This document shows, in pieces, positions 50,970 through 64,000 of a DNA stretch of 64,000 nt; position 1 is the first letter of the stretch; every line of letters begins with the position of its first letter. Below the pieces are notes generated by a model that saw only the letters and a list, made by a program, of their open reading frames with translations, did not search any database and was not told the DNA's origin. Origin of the DNA: Eremophila alpestris peregrina. Lineage: Eukaryota > Chordata > Aves > Passeriformes > Alaudidae. A program made the translations under genes and the position numbers. The stretch spans positions 1,364,001-1,428,000 of the forward strand of contig WMCF01000006.1 in assembly GCA_009792885.1 (NCBI GenBank), written 5' to 3'.

Positions 50970-52425
50970 AGAGGGATTTAGAGGACAAATGGGTAGTACA
51001 GGCTGCTTTATATCAGCTTCAGCATTGTTATATGCTGTACACTGTGGGAGAAGAGCAATGGCTGTCATCTTTGCTTTTGACAACTTTTCCCTGAAATAAA
51101 ATGACTAGAAGTCACCCGTGTGCTGCAGAATAGCCCAGTTGTAACACTTATCCTGCTGGGTTGAGTTTATCCACATGGTTTTTCTGGGCTCTTGTTCTTC
51201 CTGGCAGATACAGGCAGCCAGTTTTTCAAGAGGGAAATTTTCCTCTATAATGATTTAGGCTTTAGGAATCATGCTTTCATTTAGTTTACTCATCAGAAGA
51301 AGTGCTTATAGGAGCTACTTCGAGGGGTAATCCTCACTGCCTGTTGGGATGCCAGGTATCAGGAAAAAATGTAAAAGGTCCAGAGGAGAGATTTCAAGTA
51401 CTTTAATTTATTTCAAGACTTCCAAGCTGCTAGGGAAGGAAAGGAAAGGACATTGTCTGAACATGTTTTAAAGTTGTTTTTTTTTCTGACTTGAGGCATA
51501 ACATTTTTTCTGCCTAACAACAGTGAGACACATAGAAGGTTTGAGTCTCTCTTGCTGATGTTGGCAAGCTCATCCTTCAAAAGCTTAGCTTTCCTGTTAG
51601 CCTGGGCTGCTTTCGAGTGTGTGCCACATCATTAGCACCTCCTGACCCAAAAAACTTGAAGTACTTTCTTTAACAAAAACGAACCTGTATTCCAGCAATT
51701 GCCTAACACATAACTGTATGCAGTTAGTTATATTTATAGAAAAGTTTGAGAACCCTTTGAGATTAGTCTCATATCTTTTCTGTAAGAAACAGATGAGAAA
51801 AATTGGTAATTAGACAAAGCTTAAGCAGTTTAATCTCATTTGATCTAATGCCATCTACCCCTCACCTCTGAGCTTGTGTAAGCACATACATGCATAAATA
51901 CATATATTTTTTGCTCATTTATTTAGATCTAATGTTACATTTTTCCAGTCTGATCTCTTGCAGAGGGGTATTCTAGTTCTGCTAACACTTTGCATAATTG
52001 AAGGCTGTTCCCTAAGAAACTGCCAGTTGAATAACTTAAACTGCAATGGGAATAAAGAGAGTAACTAATATTTGTTGAACATCTGGGGGTTGTGAAATAT
52101 TCTTATACATAAATCTAGCAAGTGGGCTTCTCTAAATAAAAAGTGGGTTTTAAAATTATATGTTATCGTCTTGATGTACATTGTAATTTTTTTTACTTAG
52201 ATTGCAGTGTCCTGCCAATTTGTAATTGAGTGTACTGTGAGAAATTCTGACAACAAATTCAATTTTTTCTCTTATTAATTTGTGATTTATGTTTGATTTT
52301 TAAAACAAATCTTTATACCTGAAGCTATTCACTTCAGAGGTAACTACTGAAATTACACAGATACACAAGCTTTATTCTCTTTCCTAACTTTCTATTAATT
52401 TATATGAAAATTCTATTTACATTAC
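50970..52425. other. AT-rich DNA, no gene recognised
   Basis: No repeat or coding match was seen, apart from a short GGAAA run at 51433-51449. Confidence 0.55.
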
Positions 52426-52537
52426 CTGCAGGCCAGGTCCAAAAGAAAATACTTCCATCTTTTGAAGCATGGCAATTGGGACAGTAAACTCATATTTGGC
52501 TTCCAAGTGCTTTGGACATATGGTGAATCTTATTCTC
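52426..52537 (-). other. Weak candidate exon, about 37 codons
   Basis: On the minus strand the segment is preceded by GTGTGAACAG and followed by CTGCAG|GTAATG, a good donor-like site. The acceptor side is only moderately pyrimidine-rich. The frame is open for 86 codons in all (52417-52677), and the internal part (Arg-Ile-Arg-Phe-Thr-Ile-Cys-Pro-Lys to Gly-Pro-Gly-Leu-Gln) has a balanced composition unlike neighbouring random frames. I do not recognise the protein. Chance is a serious alternative. Confidence 0.2.
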
Positions 52538-55500
52538 CTGTTCACACAAAGGCCTTGTAAAATAAAACCTTGGCTTTGATTGCTCTTTGACATTTGTGAA
52601 CAAAGATAATTGAATAGGAAATGGATCAGTTTAGGGGAGAGGTTTCCTCTGACTCCCAGACTGCTGGTCAGCTGCATGTTGCTTGGCTTTCTGTCTCCCA
52701 GAAAGGCAAGACAAAGTCCATCTGTTGCATCCTATTTAAAGTGGCCAAGGCAACGGGGAGCACATTTATCCCTCTCTAAAAAAATTCTGGTAAATTCTGG
52801 CTGGAGGGAAAAAAGATCAAAAATTCATGACTCAATTTAGTAACTGCCACTTATTAATTTTTAATATTAAATAACTTTTCTAACATTTTTCAGGGAGCTA
52901 CAAAATGCTTAAAAAGCCATTATAGATGGAACTTCTTGGGGAATATTTCTTGGATAGCTGAAAGACTGCTGAAAGGACAGTACTACTATTCTATATAACT
53001 CAGGCCAGTAGTTATTATACATCAATATATCACATTCCCTTCGAATAGAATATTAAGAAAAATATGGCATACTGATACCTTGGAGCACTTGAAGGTGGTA
53101 AGTGTGATAAAAGTTAGTATATACCAAGCTGCCCTGAGTTTATTATTGTGGAAACAGGTAAGAAATGGTAAATCAGAACAGAGATGATGAAGCTAGAAGA
53201 TGATGAAGTTTTCTCTACTTCTTGTAGAAGTGCAGTCCCTGTCAAGAAATTCTCAGAGGATATCTGTTATGAGCAATGAGCTCTGCTTTTATGGAAGAAA
53301 GGTTTGATTTGGGTTTTTTTTTTTTCATTCTGAGAAATAGAGCTGTTCACCACTATTTTTCCTCTGAAGTGTTGAATTACTATTTTAATATAAATATATA
53401 TTTATGTACACAGTGGACCTGGGTGATCATTTTGAAGATAAAGACCAAAATCATTAAAGTGAAACTGAGATTCTGAGGAAACCTTATATAGAAGTGTAAG
53501 AACAGTTCAGTTCCTGAACTGAATGAGGATTTCATGCCTGTGTATTGCTTTGTGGCAGCCCAGGTGGAACAACACAAAACTGGAAACCAGGATGAGACAG
53601 AGACTCCCTGCCAGCTTAGAATGGAAATTGTTGCATGAGAGGCAACCTCCTGGCAGAGAAAGCTAATATTCTGATGGGTCCTTAAGTGATATTGAATTGA
53701 GAATTTCACAACAATAAGTACCAGCATTATGGTAGTGGTAGGTCTGAGTTACATGACATGAATGTAAGCAAAATTGTTTCATAGAAACAGATATAAGACA
53801 GCTAATTTATTTCTCTCTGAAAAATCTTTTTCTTAATTAGGCTGCAAAACTCAGTCCCAGTTAGAATAATTTTCAGTTATCAAAAGAAGAAGCAGGAAAC
53901 ATATAAGAATGCCAAAATTTAGGAGCATAGTGATAGATTCTTTAGTAAAGAGATTGCTGAATATCAGCTGTACTAACCCTGTCCATAACAATCATCTGCA
54001 CTACTGATCATTAACTTCACAATGAGCAACAGTGCTGATTTATTTAATGAACCTGCAGGTAATTCTTGTTTCCTTTGCTAATTACGTCAGGGAAATGAGA
54101 CCTGTTAGCACTGAAATGACTTGAAATACTTAAGGAAATCTTTCTGAAGGGTAAAATGCCAGGCTATTTTCCTCTTATTTCTGTTCTGTGATAAATTTTT
54201 TGTTATTCTCTTGTTTTAATTAGTGAGAATTCTCTTTTTTATCCCTTAAATGGTGAATCTTGGACATAATATGTGCATTAGCATTTTGGGAAAAGCTTTC
54301 ACATAATTAGAAAATAGTGCTTCTAAAAACTAGAAAACTTCTACTGTTTATGAGGTAAAATTTTATTGGAAAACATTTAAAGTCAGCCTTAAATGCTGAA
54401 ACAGTTGAAGCTGTTATTTTCAAAAGTTCTGCCTAGTTCAGTACAGCTCTGCTGTTCCAGGAGGTCTGTGGTGAGACCTGCTGGGCTTCTCATTCACCCC
54501 GGAGCTCTGCACATGGAAACAGGGGGTTGCAGCTCTTCTTGGTTTACACAGATTGTGGGTTGTCATAGCAGATGGGAATATTCTGGCCACTCAGCCTTAA
54601 ATTTCTGTGAAGAAAGGAATTTTCCTCATAGAAACTTTAATGTCTGGCTGTACCTGAGTACCTAATGGTAGGCTTCTAAACAAGCTGCTTCTGTCTAGCA
54701 GAGAGTCCATGAGACAACAGTAGATCAGGTGTTTATTCTTGCAGTTAGAAATGCACACCTTTCTCCTAAACTGGTTTTGTTTAACTTAACTTTCCAAATG
54801 CTGAGTATTTCTAGGTTCTTGCCAGTTTTATCTAATATTACAAATTGGATTTCCTCTCAGGCCCCCTTGCACTGTACTTACTACAGCACTAGTGAGGACA
54901 CTCCCAATTTGTACCTCTTAAGATATAACTTACTATTGAGGATGTGCTCTTCTGTTCTAGTGGCTATACCAAAATTTGTTTAGGTCAAAGAGAAGTGAAC
55001 TAATTGCCAGGGAGCAGGAATGACTGTGATCTGAAGTGCTTAGATTATCTGGGGTATCAGTTTCAGTTCCTGATGTTGAAATACTTGATTTAATAGATTG
55101 TTGACTATTCACCTAACATTAGGGCTTAATTCTTCCTATCTGAGCCATCAGAATTGAGAGTCATGCACCAGTAGCTTAATTTCCTTGTAAAAATAGCTCA
55201 CAGACAGTACACCTTATGCAGAGGGTCTTTGGAAGCAAATGCCAGCCTATTCTGGCTAGATGATCAGAAGGGAAAATGTCCATGCAAAAATAGATATCCT
55301 CATGATTTGAATTTGTTAATTTTACGTAGATGAGGAAATTCACAAGTAAAGGGTGTAAACAGAAGAGTCAGAGTGTGTGCTTGAAGGGAGGGAAAATCAA
55401 TAAAATAAATTTCTAGAAGGTGCCCATCCATATAAAGGCACAGGGCAGGATCAAACTTTCTGAAGAAGAATCTCATGATAAAGTGTATATTCTCTAATAT

Positions 55501-58500
55501 GATGGTACCACAGCTCCAAATCAAAGAGGAGAGTAGAAGCCATGTACTCAAGGCAGAGTTTAATTACATAGGAAGGAATTTACCGCACAATGAGAGCCAC
55601 ATCTTGGAAAAGGATCACTGACTACAAAGGTCTAAGGAACCTGCTGCTGGTATTACAGCTGAAACAGAACAAGCTTCTTTTCCACTTTAGTGATGGCGCT
55701 GATGTAAAAGAATAGAACAATTTTGATGTTATCTCAAAATTTGTAAAGATCTTAAATTGAATGAAAATTTCACCTTTTAGTCTTATTTTAGTCTTATTTT
55801 TTGTCCCCTGTTCTCTTTCCACACCCTGAGCAAGCAATTATTTTAATTGAGTTGTTGGCTTTCAGAGCTCCTACTGTTAACCCAAGCTAATGCTCAGTCA
55901 ATATTCTCACCTTGCCTTGGTCTAAAAATGCTACATTTTCCTAACAATTTTCTTAAGGACTATAATACATCTGTAAGTTTTAAAGACCCATGTTTTTGAA
56001 AAAAACCTTGTCTCTGGACTAAATGGAACTATTTTTTTTTATACTTGTAAACTGATTGCAGCAAAAAATACATAAAAATTTGAAAAAACATGAAGCTGTG
56101 GAATTAAAATTTGAAGAAATGTCTGTACATCTAAATTAAAGAGCATAAGAGTGGAAGGACTAATTTCAAGGCATCTAAGATCTAATGAGCATCAGGTTCT
56201 GATGTGAATATTAACAAGTCAGCAATACCTGTGGAAACGAGTAAATGCACATTAGACTTGCAATTGAAAATTCTTGATCTGCATTACAAATAAAAACTTC
56301 ATTTTTTTGCAAAAGTAATACACAGAAAATGATGTCTGTTTTTAAGTAGACCATTATTTATTTAGTCAATAATGTTTCTGAGATTCTTTGGAATAGATTG
56401 TGGTTCCAATGCCTTAGAATCTTAGAAGGTAAAATGCTGTCTTTTACACAGATCATATTGTAATACTATTGGGCTAGTTCACATTTAAGTTTGATTTTTA
56501 TTCCAATTTTCATGACAGTGTTCTTGAGGAGCATTTTTACATCCTGCTGTGACAACTTGAAAGTAACTCCTTCCCTGTTCCTCTACTATTATGTCTATTC
56601 TTGTGGAGAATATTACTTTACCATTTTATCTCCTTATAAGAAACAGCTTATCTGACTTGGCCAACATTAAGATGGTCACTTCACTCAAGGAAAAGATTTG
56701 AATTCTTCTTCCTATGAAACCCATTCAGAAATAGAGAGCTATACCAACGAAGGACATCCCAGTATGAAATTCTTGTAATTTTTCACAAATTTGCAATGTC
56801 ATGTGAAAATTATAGACTAATATAATTTCTGTACTCTGCACCTTCTCCATGTGCCTCCAGAATTCAGAGTAGAGGTGGAAAGGTACAAAAAAAAAGCAGA
56901 AAATAAATCCCTGTGAGGTGAATTTTCAGGCTTCTGCCTTAAGCAGGATAATTTTTGCTCATCATGACTGATAATGCCCTTCACTCTCTTAAAACTTCCA
57001 GCAATAAAAAAAGAGCAGCAGATCTCAAATAATTAGCAAAAAAAGGATTTTTTGAAAATGGAAATGCACTTTACCATTTTATATAAAACCGGAAAATGTC
57101 CTCTTGAAGTGACTTTATATGCTAGAAACCTTTTTGTTATTACCTATGCAACAGAAGCCTTTTCATCAAATTAAAGGGTATAAATTTAGGATCGTTACAA
57201 GGTCCCTGTGAAAGATGCTCATAGTATAAGAGAGATAATTTAAAATTTTCTTCTGTGTGAAAAATCATCTCTGCCTAAGATAGGTTCATTATGACTCCAA
57301 ATTGAGCCTTACTTGAAAACTGTACAAAGCTCACTGACATTTCCTTTGAAGTAGAGCTATTTTTCAAGCTAATAACACAATGCAGTGATACACAAATCAC
57401 AGCTTGTTTTACATATCTTTTTGACTATTTCACTTTTCTGCTACGATTGTCTCCCTATACCTGCACTGCACACAATAGGTATTCTTATAAATGAGGCTGA
57501 GAATATTGCCTTATAAATTTTGTCACATTCAGCAAAATCATTAATAATTTACGAGGATTGTACCATTAAAAACATACTTTCATGGATTGAAAAGGTTATG
57601 AAAATGAAATGTCACATGCTAGGCTTTTGCTCTTGCCTTAAAGATTCTAGTCATTTGCACAGTGCTCTGGAATGATCGTATAAAAGGGAACAGTCTTCCT
57701 TTTTGATGGCTTTCATTCAGGTGCCAGAGTTTCACATTTCATGCAGCGTGTTATGCATGGAAAACCACTTGGAAAAGGTCAGTATCTATCCTAGTGACTT
57801 CTTGCCTAATTAGGCACTGTGATATCACACATTAAGCAATGCTATTTTTAATGAATTAAAGGAGAGATAAGAAACCACGTCAGTGTCAACTGATATTTAT
57901 TTAGGTACATGAGATGTGCACAAGTCTTCATATGTGCTTGACAACCAATGTGAATTGTAAATACAACTACTATATCATAGAAAAAAGAAGTTTTAGACTC
58001 CTGCTTTGCTCCTAGAGTATGTGGGGGAAACTTTGGGCTGAAATACAGACACTAGAAAACAGGATAGAAAACTGCTTTTAGCTACAGTGTGCCCATCTTA
58101 ACTGACAAATACAATACCAGATATACCCAGTTTGAACTTGAGTGACAGAGAGAAGCACCAGTCTGAGGGTGTGAGACATGCAGGTATTATTAGTGTGTTT
58201 CACAATGAAGAAATTATTTCAGTTTGCATTTCAATCAATGAGTGTCATAAAAGCTACAGGTTCAAACAAAGAACAAAACAAGTCACATGCATTTAGTCTT
58301 CATTCTTCAACCTCGCTTTGGAAATGAAATATGCCAACTTTTTCAGAAAACTGCACAGAATTTTGGAAAGTCTGAAGAGAGGTGGTCTTTTTCCAGTGGA
58401 AAACACAGTGCTTTGTACTTTGGAGGGTTCTTTTAATATTATTTTTTTTAATCAGCTCTTCATAATATACTAGCATTACAGTTGTAAGGGATGCCTTTGT
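52538..58500. other. AT-rich DNA, no gene; possible conserved non-coding element
   Basis: Open frames up to 115 codons look random. Simple features include a 16-bp AT palindrome at 53390-53405, a near-duplicate GATGATGAAG pair at about 53183-53209, and a perfect 12-bp palindrome at 57804-57815. The segment from about 57600 to 57960 is unique-looking and may be conserved. A slightly GC-richer patch lies at about 54420-54600. Confidence 0.5.
57804..57815. promoter_or_regulatory. Palindrome GCCTAATTAGGC with TAATTA core
   Basis: A perfect 12-bp palindrome centred on TAATTA, a homeodomain dimer-type site. It sits in a unique-looking stretch with further AT-rich words downstream (TTTTTAATGAATTAAAGG). 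Regulatory meaning is inferred. Confidence 0.35.
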
Positions 58501-61219
58501 TCATATACAGAGAGGTTTGTGTTTTTTTTGGTTTTTTTTTTTTAATTCAATGTCTGCTTTTCACTGTTTTGGACACTTTTATAAATATTGGCTAAATGAG
58601 AAGTAGTGTAACACATCTCTTTTTTGCATGTATGCATGATATAAACAAGATTATATTTGTGCTGCACATGGGCTATTCTGAGATATTCTGAGTGGAGAGT
58701 CAGGGAAGCTGCTGTTCCAGCAACACATCTGGAGCTGCTTACCAGGGCTGTGATCAAAGAAAAACCTTCAGAAGTATTAGAAATTATGAAAATGGAACCC
58801 TTCAAAACAAGTTCAATATCCACAAGCCTTTGAAGCCCAGCTCCACAGTGTGCTTTAAGGTGGGGTGGGTGTTTTCCTTCCCAAAAGAGATCATGAAAGA
58901 GATCATGCCAGGCTTTGCAGGAGAGGTACAGCAAATGGGAGTGCTGCTTCTCAGCAGCTGCTCAGGTTAGTGCTGGTATTGAGGGACAGAAGAAAGGTCA
59001 GGGTTTTGTCTTCACCCACCAGTAATTCTGAACTGACTGAAGCTGTCTTCACCCTTCAGGCATGAAGAAGGCCATGAACAGAGGGAAGCTTTTATTGACC
59101 TTTCCTTCCTATGAGTGACAATTTAGAGTGAGATGCACAGGCAAGAAGGGCAAGAGAGTTTGTGCACAGGATCCTGAAGTTATCTGGTGTGTCTTTCATG
59201 AATATATAGAAAGGGAAGGCTGTCCAAGAGGCATTTCAAATTTGCCAGACAGATTTAATTTAATTCCTGTTTTGCTGGAATTTCTTTTCTTCCAGCTAGT
59301 ATAATGCAATTTCTAAGATTTAAAATTATGTACTTTGGAAGAGTGTAGATTTTAAAGTATCTTTTATTATACTTCCCTGCATTCATTTCTCACTCATATT
59401 TGCACCAAATGTATGAACAGTGAGATCCCAGTTCAATTTCTGTATTCCTTTAATTGACAATTTGCATGTGTATTTAGGTGCTGTTATGGAGATAATCAAG
59501 ATTTTGAAAACAAGTGCAGTATTTTTATTTATATTGTGTATTTCCTGGGAATGATAGCTCAGTTCCTGTCCTTAGGAGCTCAAGGAACAGTTTAAGCCTT
59601 TTTCTTTTTATCTCTTTTGCATCTATGGTAACTAGAGAGGTTATTTCCCTCTCTCCTGGATTTCACTGTGTCCCTCTTGAAGGTGTGCCTCCTTTAAATT
59701 TACAGGGCAATTTGAAAATATGAGTTGCTTGTAGTAATCAGTTACTTCAAGTTCCTCATATTAACTTGCAGAATTTAAATATAATTTATTTGCAACTCAA
59801 CTCTTTTTGGTTTAAGTGAACCCATCCATTTGCAAGATGGAAAAAAAAAACTCAATGCAACTCTGTTGATCCAGTCTGAGATGGTGACTCAGGACCCTGC
59901 TGTCCAGGAGGACTTTTGGCCCAAACTTAAGCCACTTCTGTGACAGGCATGGCAACCTCTGCAAAGCTTCCCAAATTTATTTTGTATCTGAAGGGGATTT
60001 TGAAAAATCTAATATGTTAAAAATATGGACCAATATAATACTAAAGCATACACTAACTGAAAAATAAATAACTAAAGAAAGTAGCTGAATTTTCCATTTT
60101 TCAAATATAGATGTCCTGTTATCTACTAGCAGCATTTCAAATCACCTCAATTGTATTCCAAATGTCATCTATTTTTTTTTTTTTTAATCAAGGGGATCAT
60201 CTGGTGTATTCAATTTCTGGATGTTTCTACAGCCCAGATGGATGAAGTATACAGAGGGTCTAAAAACTTCTAGAGTAGAGCACACAGTGTCCAAAGTTAA
60301 CAGGTTGCTTAAGCATGATCCTGCCCAGCTTTCCTGAGGTGAGTTCAGCTCAGCAATAATGCTTGGAGCATCTGGGACCACTAAGAGTGGCTGGGTTTTT
60401 TTTTCCACTGGAACAAACCAAACATGGGTTTTATGTGAAAAAACCCACAGCAGTTTGAAAAGTATGATTCATTTTCTTATAAAGAGAATTGTGAAAGTTT
60501 AAAATGAAAATGTCAGTCACCAGATCTAGAAGGACGTGTTCCTATTTAAATCAGCTGCACGTCCAATGCAAAGTATACCAGGGCTTGTATCAATCCTTAA
60601 AACGTGCTTGTGAGAGCTGAATGCCAAATAGCTTTCCACAAGGCCTGTTATGCTAATCACTGTGGCAATCAGTTATTTATCATTCTTGCAGACATGTATT
60701 TTCCATTTACGTTAACAGGGTGGTTGATTGGATTTTGTTCATTAAATGGGCAGAATCAAAACTGGTCTTATAAACTGCTGTTCAAGTTAATTAGTGAGTA
60801 TGTGTGTACTCAGAAGCAGAAAACTAAGTTTTAAAATTATAACCTACATCAATCAGGCCTCTTTACTACATTATATCAGAATCATTCCACTTAGTGTATT
60901 CGGTATAAAACAGGGAATAAAAAAGCTGCATTTTAATTTCCTCCAGTCTCTGATGGTCTGGCAGTAAATGTGATGTTGTTAGTCATAAAAGAGTAGGAAC
61001 AGATATTGGCTTTTCCTCTGCTGTCTTGCCTAAAACTCTCCCAAGCTCTGTGTATAGCTTAAAAATGGTGCAAGGATAGTAAGATCCTAAAGTTTGTTGT
61101 TTTACAGTCTTGAGTTGATTAGCTATTAGCAGGTAACACAGATGGTCTGCAAGAGCTACCATGAGGATATAACCTAAACAGCAATAATTAGAGCAATAAC
61201 AATAAAGTCTTAAAGCCAA
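58501..61219. other. AT-rich DNA, no gene recognised
   Basis: The 130-codon minus-strand open frame at 58542-58934 has no domain and overlaps open frames on the plus strand. T-rich runs lie at 58520-58541 and 60172-60185. The patch at about 58690-58970 is slightly GC-richer and might be an old repeat. Nothing else is recognised. Confidence 0.55.
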
Positions 61220-61370
61220 TCACTGGTGGAAATGCTAGACTGTGATTCTGGAGACCCAGTTTCAACTCGTACCTTTTATGTCCATGTGGGAGGGATGGTT
61301 CCATCAGCCTGGGTACAGTAATAAGCTTCCATGAATGCTAGTGAGTGTCTCTTTGTAAAACAGAGGAAGG
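61220..61370 (+). mobile_element. Possible MIR/CORE-SINE remnant
   Basis: The phrase GACTGTGATTCTGGAGACCC followed by AGTTTCAACTCGTACC matches the MIR head phrase 'GACTxxGAxTCxGGAGACCTGGGTTCAAxTCC' in order. About 80 bp later GTGTCTCTTTGTAAAACAGAGG fits the core phrase CTGTAAAATGGGG. The tail is lost. Matches were made by eye. Confidence 0.5.
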
Positions 61371-64000
61371 CACATTTCCTTCTTCTGTCTACTGCAAATT
61401 ATTTAAAGATCCAGCTGAGGATTTAACAGATTTCAAAAGCCTTTTCTTTCTAGCTTCTATCACAACAACTGGGAGTAGATTTGATTACTCTGATCTTGGG
61501 AATAGGGAATATTCTGAAACAGCTTCCTTTCAGTGTTGGAGTTTCCTTTGTGAATAGTTCAGTATTCACTGAACAAATAAAGCAGGATCTTTGAATTTAA
61601 AGCACATTTTCCAAACAGGAAGCAGAGGAGATTTGGGAGTCAGTCTTTCACAAGTCTTTTTAGTACTTTGGGGTATGGTAGCTTATTATTCACTGCTCTG
61701 CTGTCTTCAAACTGAGGAGCCCTAGTCCTTTTAGCCATTCCCCAGGTGGCAGATGTTCTAGATTATACCCTTGGTCACTTGAGTTGCCTTTCTCTTGGCT
61801 ATTTCTATTATCATCCTTTCTGTGCTGCCAAGACCTCGAGTGCACACAGTACCAGTACTGTGACAAAATCAAAATTTTGTCTTGCAGAAGAGTGTTTTTT
61901 TAATCTTTCTCTCAATAACCTTCCTGATGGCATTCAACTTTTAAATTCTAGAAGCTAGAATTCTGTGGTGAGCTGTGAGTTTCTGACTCCCTTTCCTGAG
62001 TTTCACTTGTCAGTTCCACACTCAGCATTAGGTTTACAAAGTTTAGGTTTTCTTCATCGCACGTTTATTGGCATTGAAAGGCATCTGCCTTTTCCTCCCT
62101 CAGTCAGTTTTGAGCAGTCCATGAGTGCTTCGACATTATCTACCATTTAATTATCTGTCACGGCTTTATATCACCATAATGCTGAGATTTAGGATTTCAA
62201 AGGAGATATAAGATAACCAGACATCTCTCACCTTGCTGCTGAACTCTGTAAAAATGGCAGCATCAGCCACAAAATGGACAGAAACCTTGTTTATCCTTTT
62301 TCCTGGCTGCCATTCCTCCTCTATAGCATTTACCAGGAACCTTGCGAAAAACTGTTATGGCACTACAGATCTTTCTGTACTGACATTCAACAAATGAAAC
62401 TGGGTTTACAGGATGATAGGCCTCCACTCCCTCCCTCACCATTTATCTGGATGGAACACAGTTTTATTTTGGGTTGGTTTAGTTTGTTTGCTGGCCTATA
62501 AAAATAGACCTACTGGATTTGTGTGTATTTTTAGAACCTTTTTGAGATGCTTACTGTATCTTAACAGAATGTACTCTTTGACAAGAGGTAAGAAATTCAG
62601 AAGCCCTATAAGAACAGAAAAACCTCACTGTACTTTATGAAGGCAAATATTTTCTTAGTGGAGTGAAGAACTGTGGAAGTAGCTATGCCTTGAGCAAAGA
62701 CAGTGTTTGCCAATCTGCTGTCACACCAAAGTTGAAGGTGCTGGAGATTTCTTATACCAGAGAACTTTAAATGTCGTCATTCTTAGTACATCAGAAACTT
62801 TCAAGAGATGTTTGGGTGTGATAAAAAATGGCCCAAAAGGAAGAACTGCCATTCTGGAAAGCAAACTTGCAGAGGTCCAGCAACATTCAAGTGTAGAAAG
62901 TAGAAATCTGACAAAATTTTTGCCACTGCAAGCCTGTTTCTCATGATGCAACAATACATTCAGTCTGCAACCTAGCAAAGTTATCTCCTGCATTTAATGG
63001 ACAAAGCTTTGTTAAGAGCATTAAAGACTGATATTTCCTATATGTACCCTGGGTATCCAAGAGGATTTTTTGTATGAAAAATCTGTGGCAATGAAATTCC
63101 TTTCACTTCCCATTCAAAAGCAGTGGGATTTGCTTCTATTCCCATAGGAAAGTCAGAAAGTGTTGACACAACAAGGGGAAATCTAGCTTATTTTTGGATA
63201 ATCTAGTGCAGCCATTCTCAGACAGGTAAAAATGTTTCCTCTTGTTAGGAGGGTAAATGGCTTACCATTTCAAAGGGCTTGTTGGAAGGCAAACACTGCT
63301 GGGTAAAGGGGCAGGGTTAATTTCAAGTAGTTCTTGTGGGACACAGTGCCCATGGACTCCCTTCTCCTTTTTTTTCTCCTCCCTCCCATCCCACTCTATA
63401 CACACACATACCCTTTTTCATTTTGTTACAGGACAGGGCAGAGGAAGGAAGGAGGGGCTGCCCAGAAATTTATAGGACAGAGTGAAGTACTGTTTTTTCA
63501 TGTCTGTAACTGGAGCAAAAGGGACACTCAGTGCACTGTGGAGAATTGGACTTTTACCAATATGACTTGAAATAAAGATATTATACCCAGAAAATATCCA
63601 GTACTCTTGTCTGCGTACTAATGCCAGGCTTGAGCCTTACCTCTACTGATCATCTGGCAGCCCATGCACTACAGCCTGGTGCCCAGAGAGGGACAGGTAT
63701 TGAGTTATTTTGCCAAAAACACAGGTGAAACATTAATTGGAACACACGTACATATGAAACATCATCATCTAGAATGAATCACTCCAATATTATAGATTTG
63801 GGTGTACATATTACTCAAGAATAAGGGAATAAGTTAATACAAAAGTAAGCAATTGACCTGAGGCTTCTTTTCTGACTCATTCTGTCACATGACATATTTT
63901 TAAAGAACTATCAGGAGAACTATCCTGTTTTACTACCCTGTCTTAAAAAGTCGCTTTTGTAGAAGATAAGAAATGGTGTCATTATGAAATGGAAATGCTT
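61371..64000. other. AT-rich DNA to window end, no gene recognised
   Basis: Open frames here are all below 91 codons and overlap on both strands. I see no domain, RNA gene or confident repeat. A short pyrimidine-rich run lies at about 63359-63395. Confidence 0.55.

Noticed and set aside
58542..58934. 130-codon minus-strand open frame
   Set aside because: No domain; overlaps plus-strand frames over the same GC-richer patch, and includes T-run sequence at its end.
1..64000. CRISPR arrays, prokaryotic operons, organellar inserts or intact viral genes
   Set aside because: None seen: no regularly spaced direct repeats with unique spacers, no dense gene packing, no recognisable mitochondrial genes, and only a solo LTR without retroviral coding sequence.

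Overview
The window looks like nuclear DNA of a passerine bird. The evidence is the repeat content. It has CR1 LINE fragments of avian type, a solo LTR that I recognise from avian genomes, and two copies of a SINE whose head is a tRNA-Ile relative and whose tail is the CR1 3' end. That architecture is the one described for TguSINE1 of passerines. Base composition is AT-rich, with several GC-richer islands of a few hundred bases. I saw no bacterial, viral or organellar gene organisation.

I find no protein-coding gene that can be defended. The longest open frames lie in GC-richer repeat-like islands or in AT-rich DNA where stops are absent by chance. The only recognisable protein-coding relic is a frameshifted piece of CR1 reverse transcriptase on the minus strand at about 17540-18190. 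Two short minus-strand segments (37692-37808 and 52426-52537) have an open frame between plausible splice sites and are listed as weak candidate exons. The window is therefore most likely intergenic or deep intronic DNA.

Layout: 1-17430 is mostly unique AT-rich DNA with GC-richer islands at 3061-3520, 7896-8625 and 13191-13610, a strong polypyrimidine-AG at 10311-10350, a regularly spaced cluster of four TAATTA sites at 12503-12536, and a CTAT microsatellite at 14307-14351. A 40-base poly-T abuts a dead CR1 at 17432-18190. A second long CR1 fragment lies at 22839-23551, and a 56-base poly-A at 24754-24809. A GC-richer island lies at 25191-25700 and an old CR1-like relic at 27276-27690. A retroposon cluster occupies 31686-35077: SINE, CR1, CR1, SINE, with the first pair arranged tail to tail. 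35078-48695 is a long stretch without confident features. A solo LTR in minus orientation lies at 48696-49252 and a 49-bp tandem duplication at 50872-50969. The remainder is AT-rich DNA with segments that may be conserved non-coding elements.

There is no set of genes here that work together. If the window has a function, the likeliest kind is regulatory: possible enhancers in the unique segments with homeodomain-type TAAT motifs, interrupted by retroposons. That is inference; it depends on cross-species alignment I could not run.
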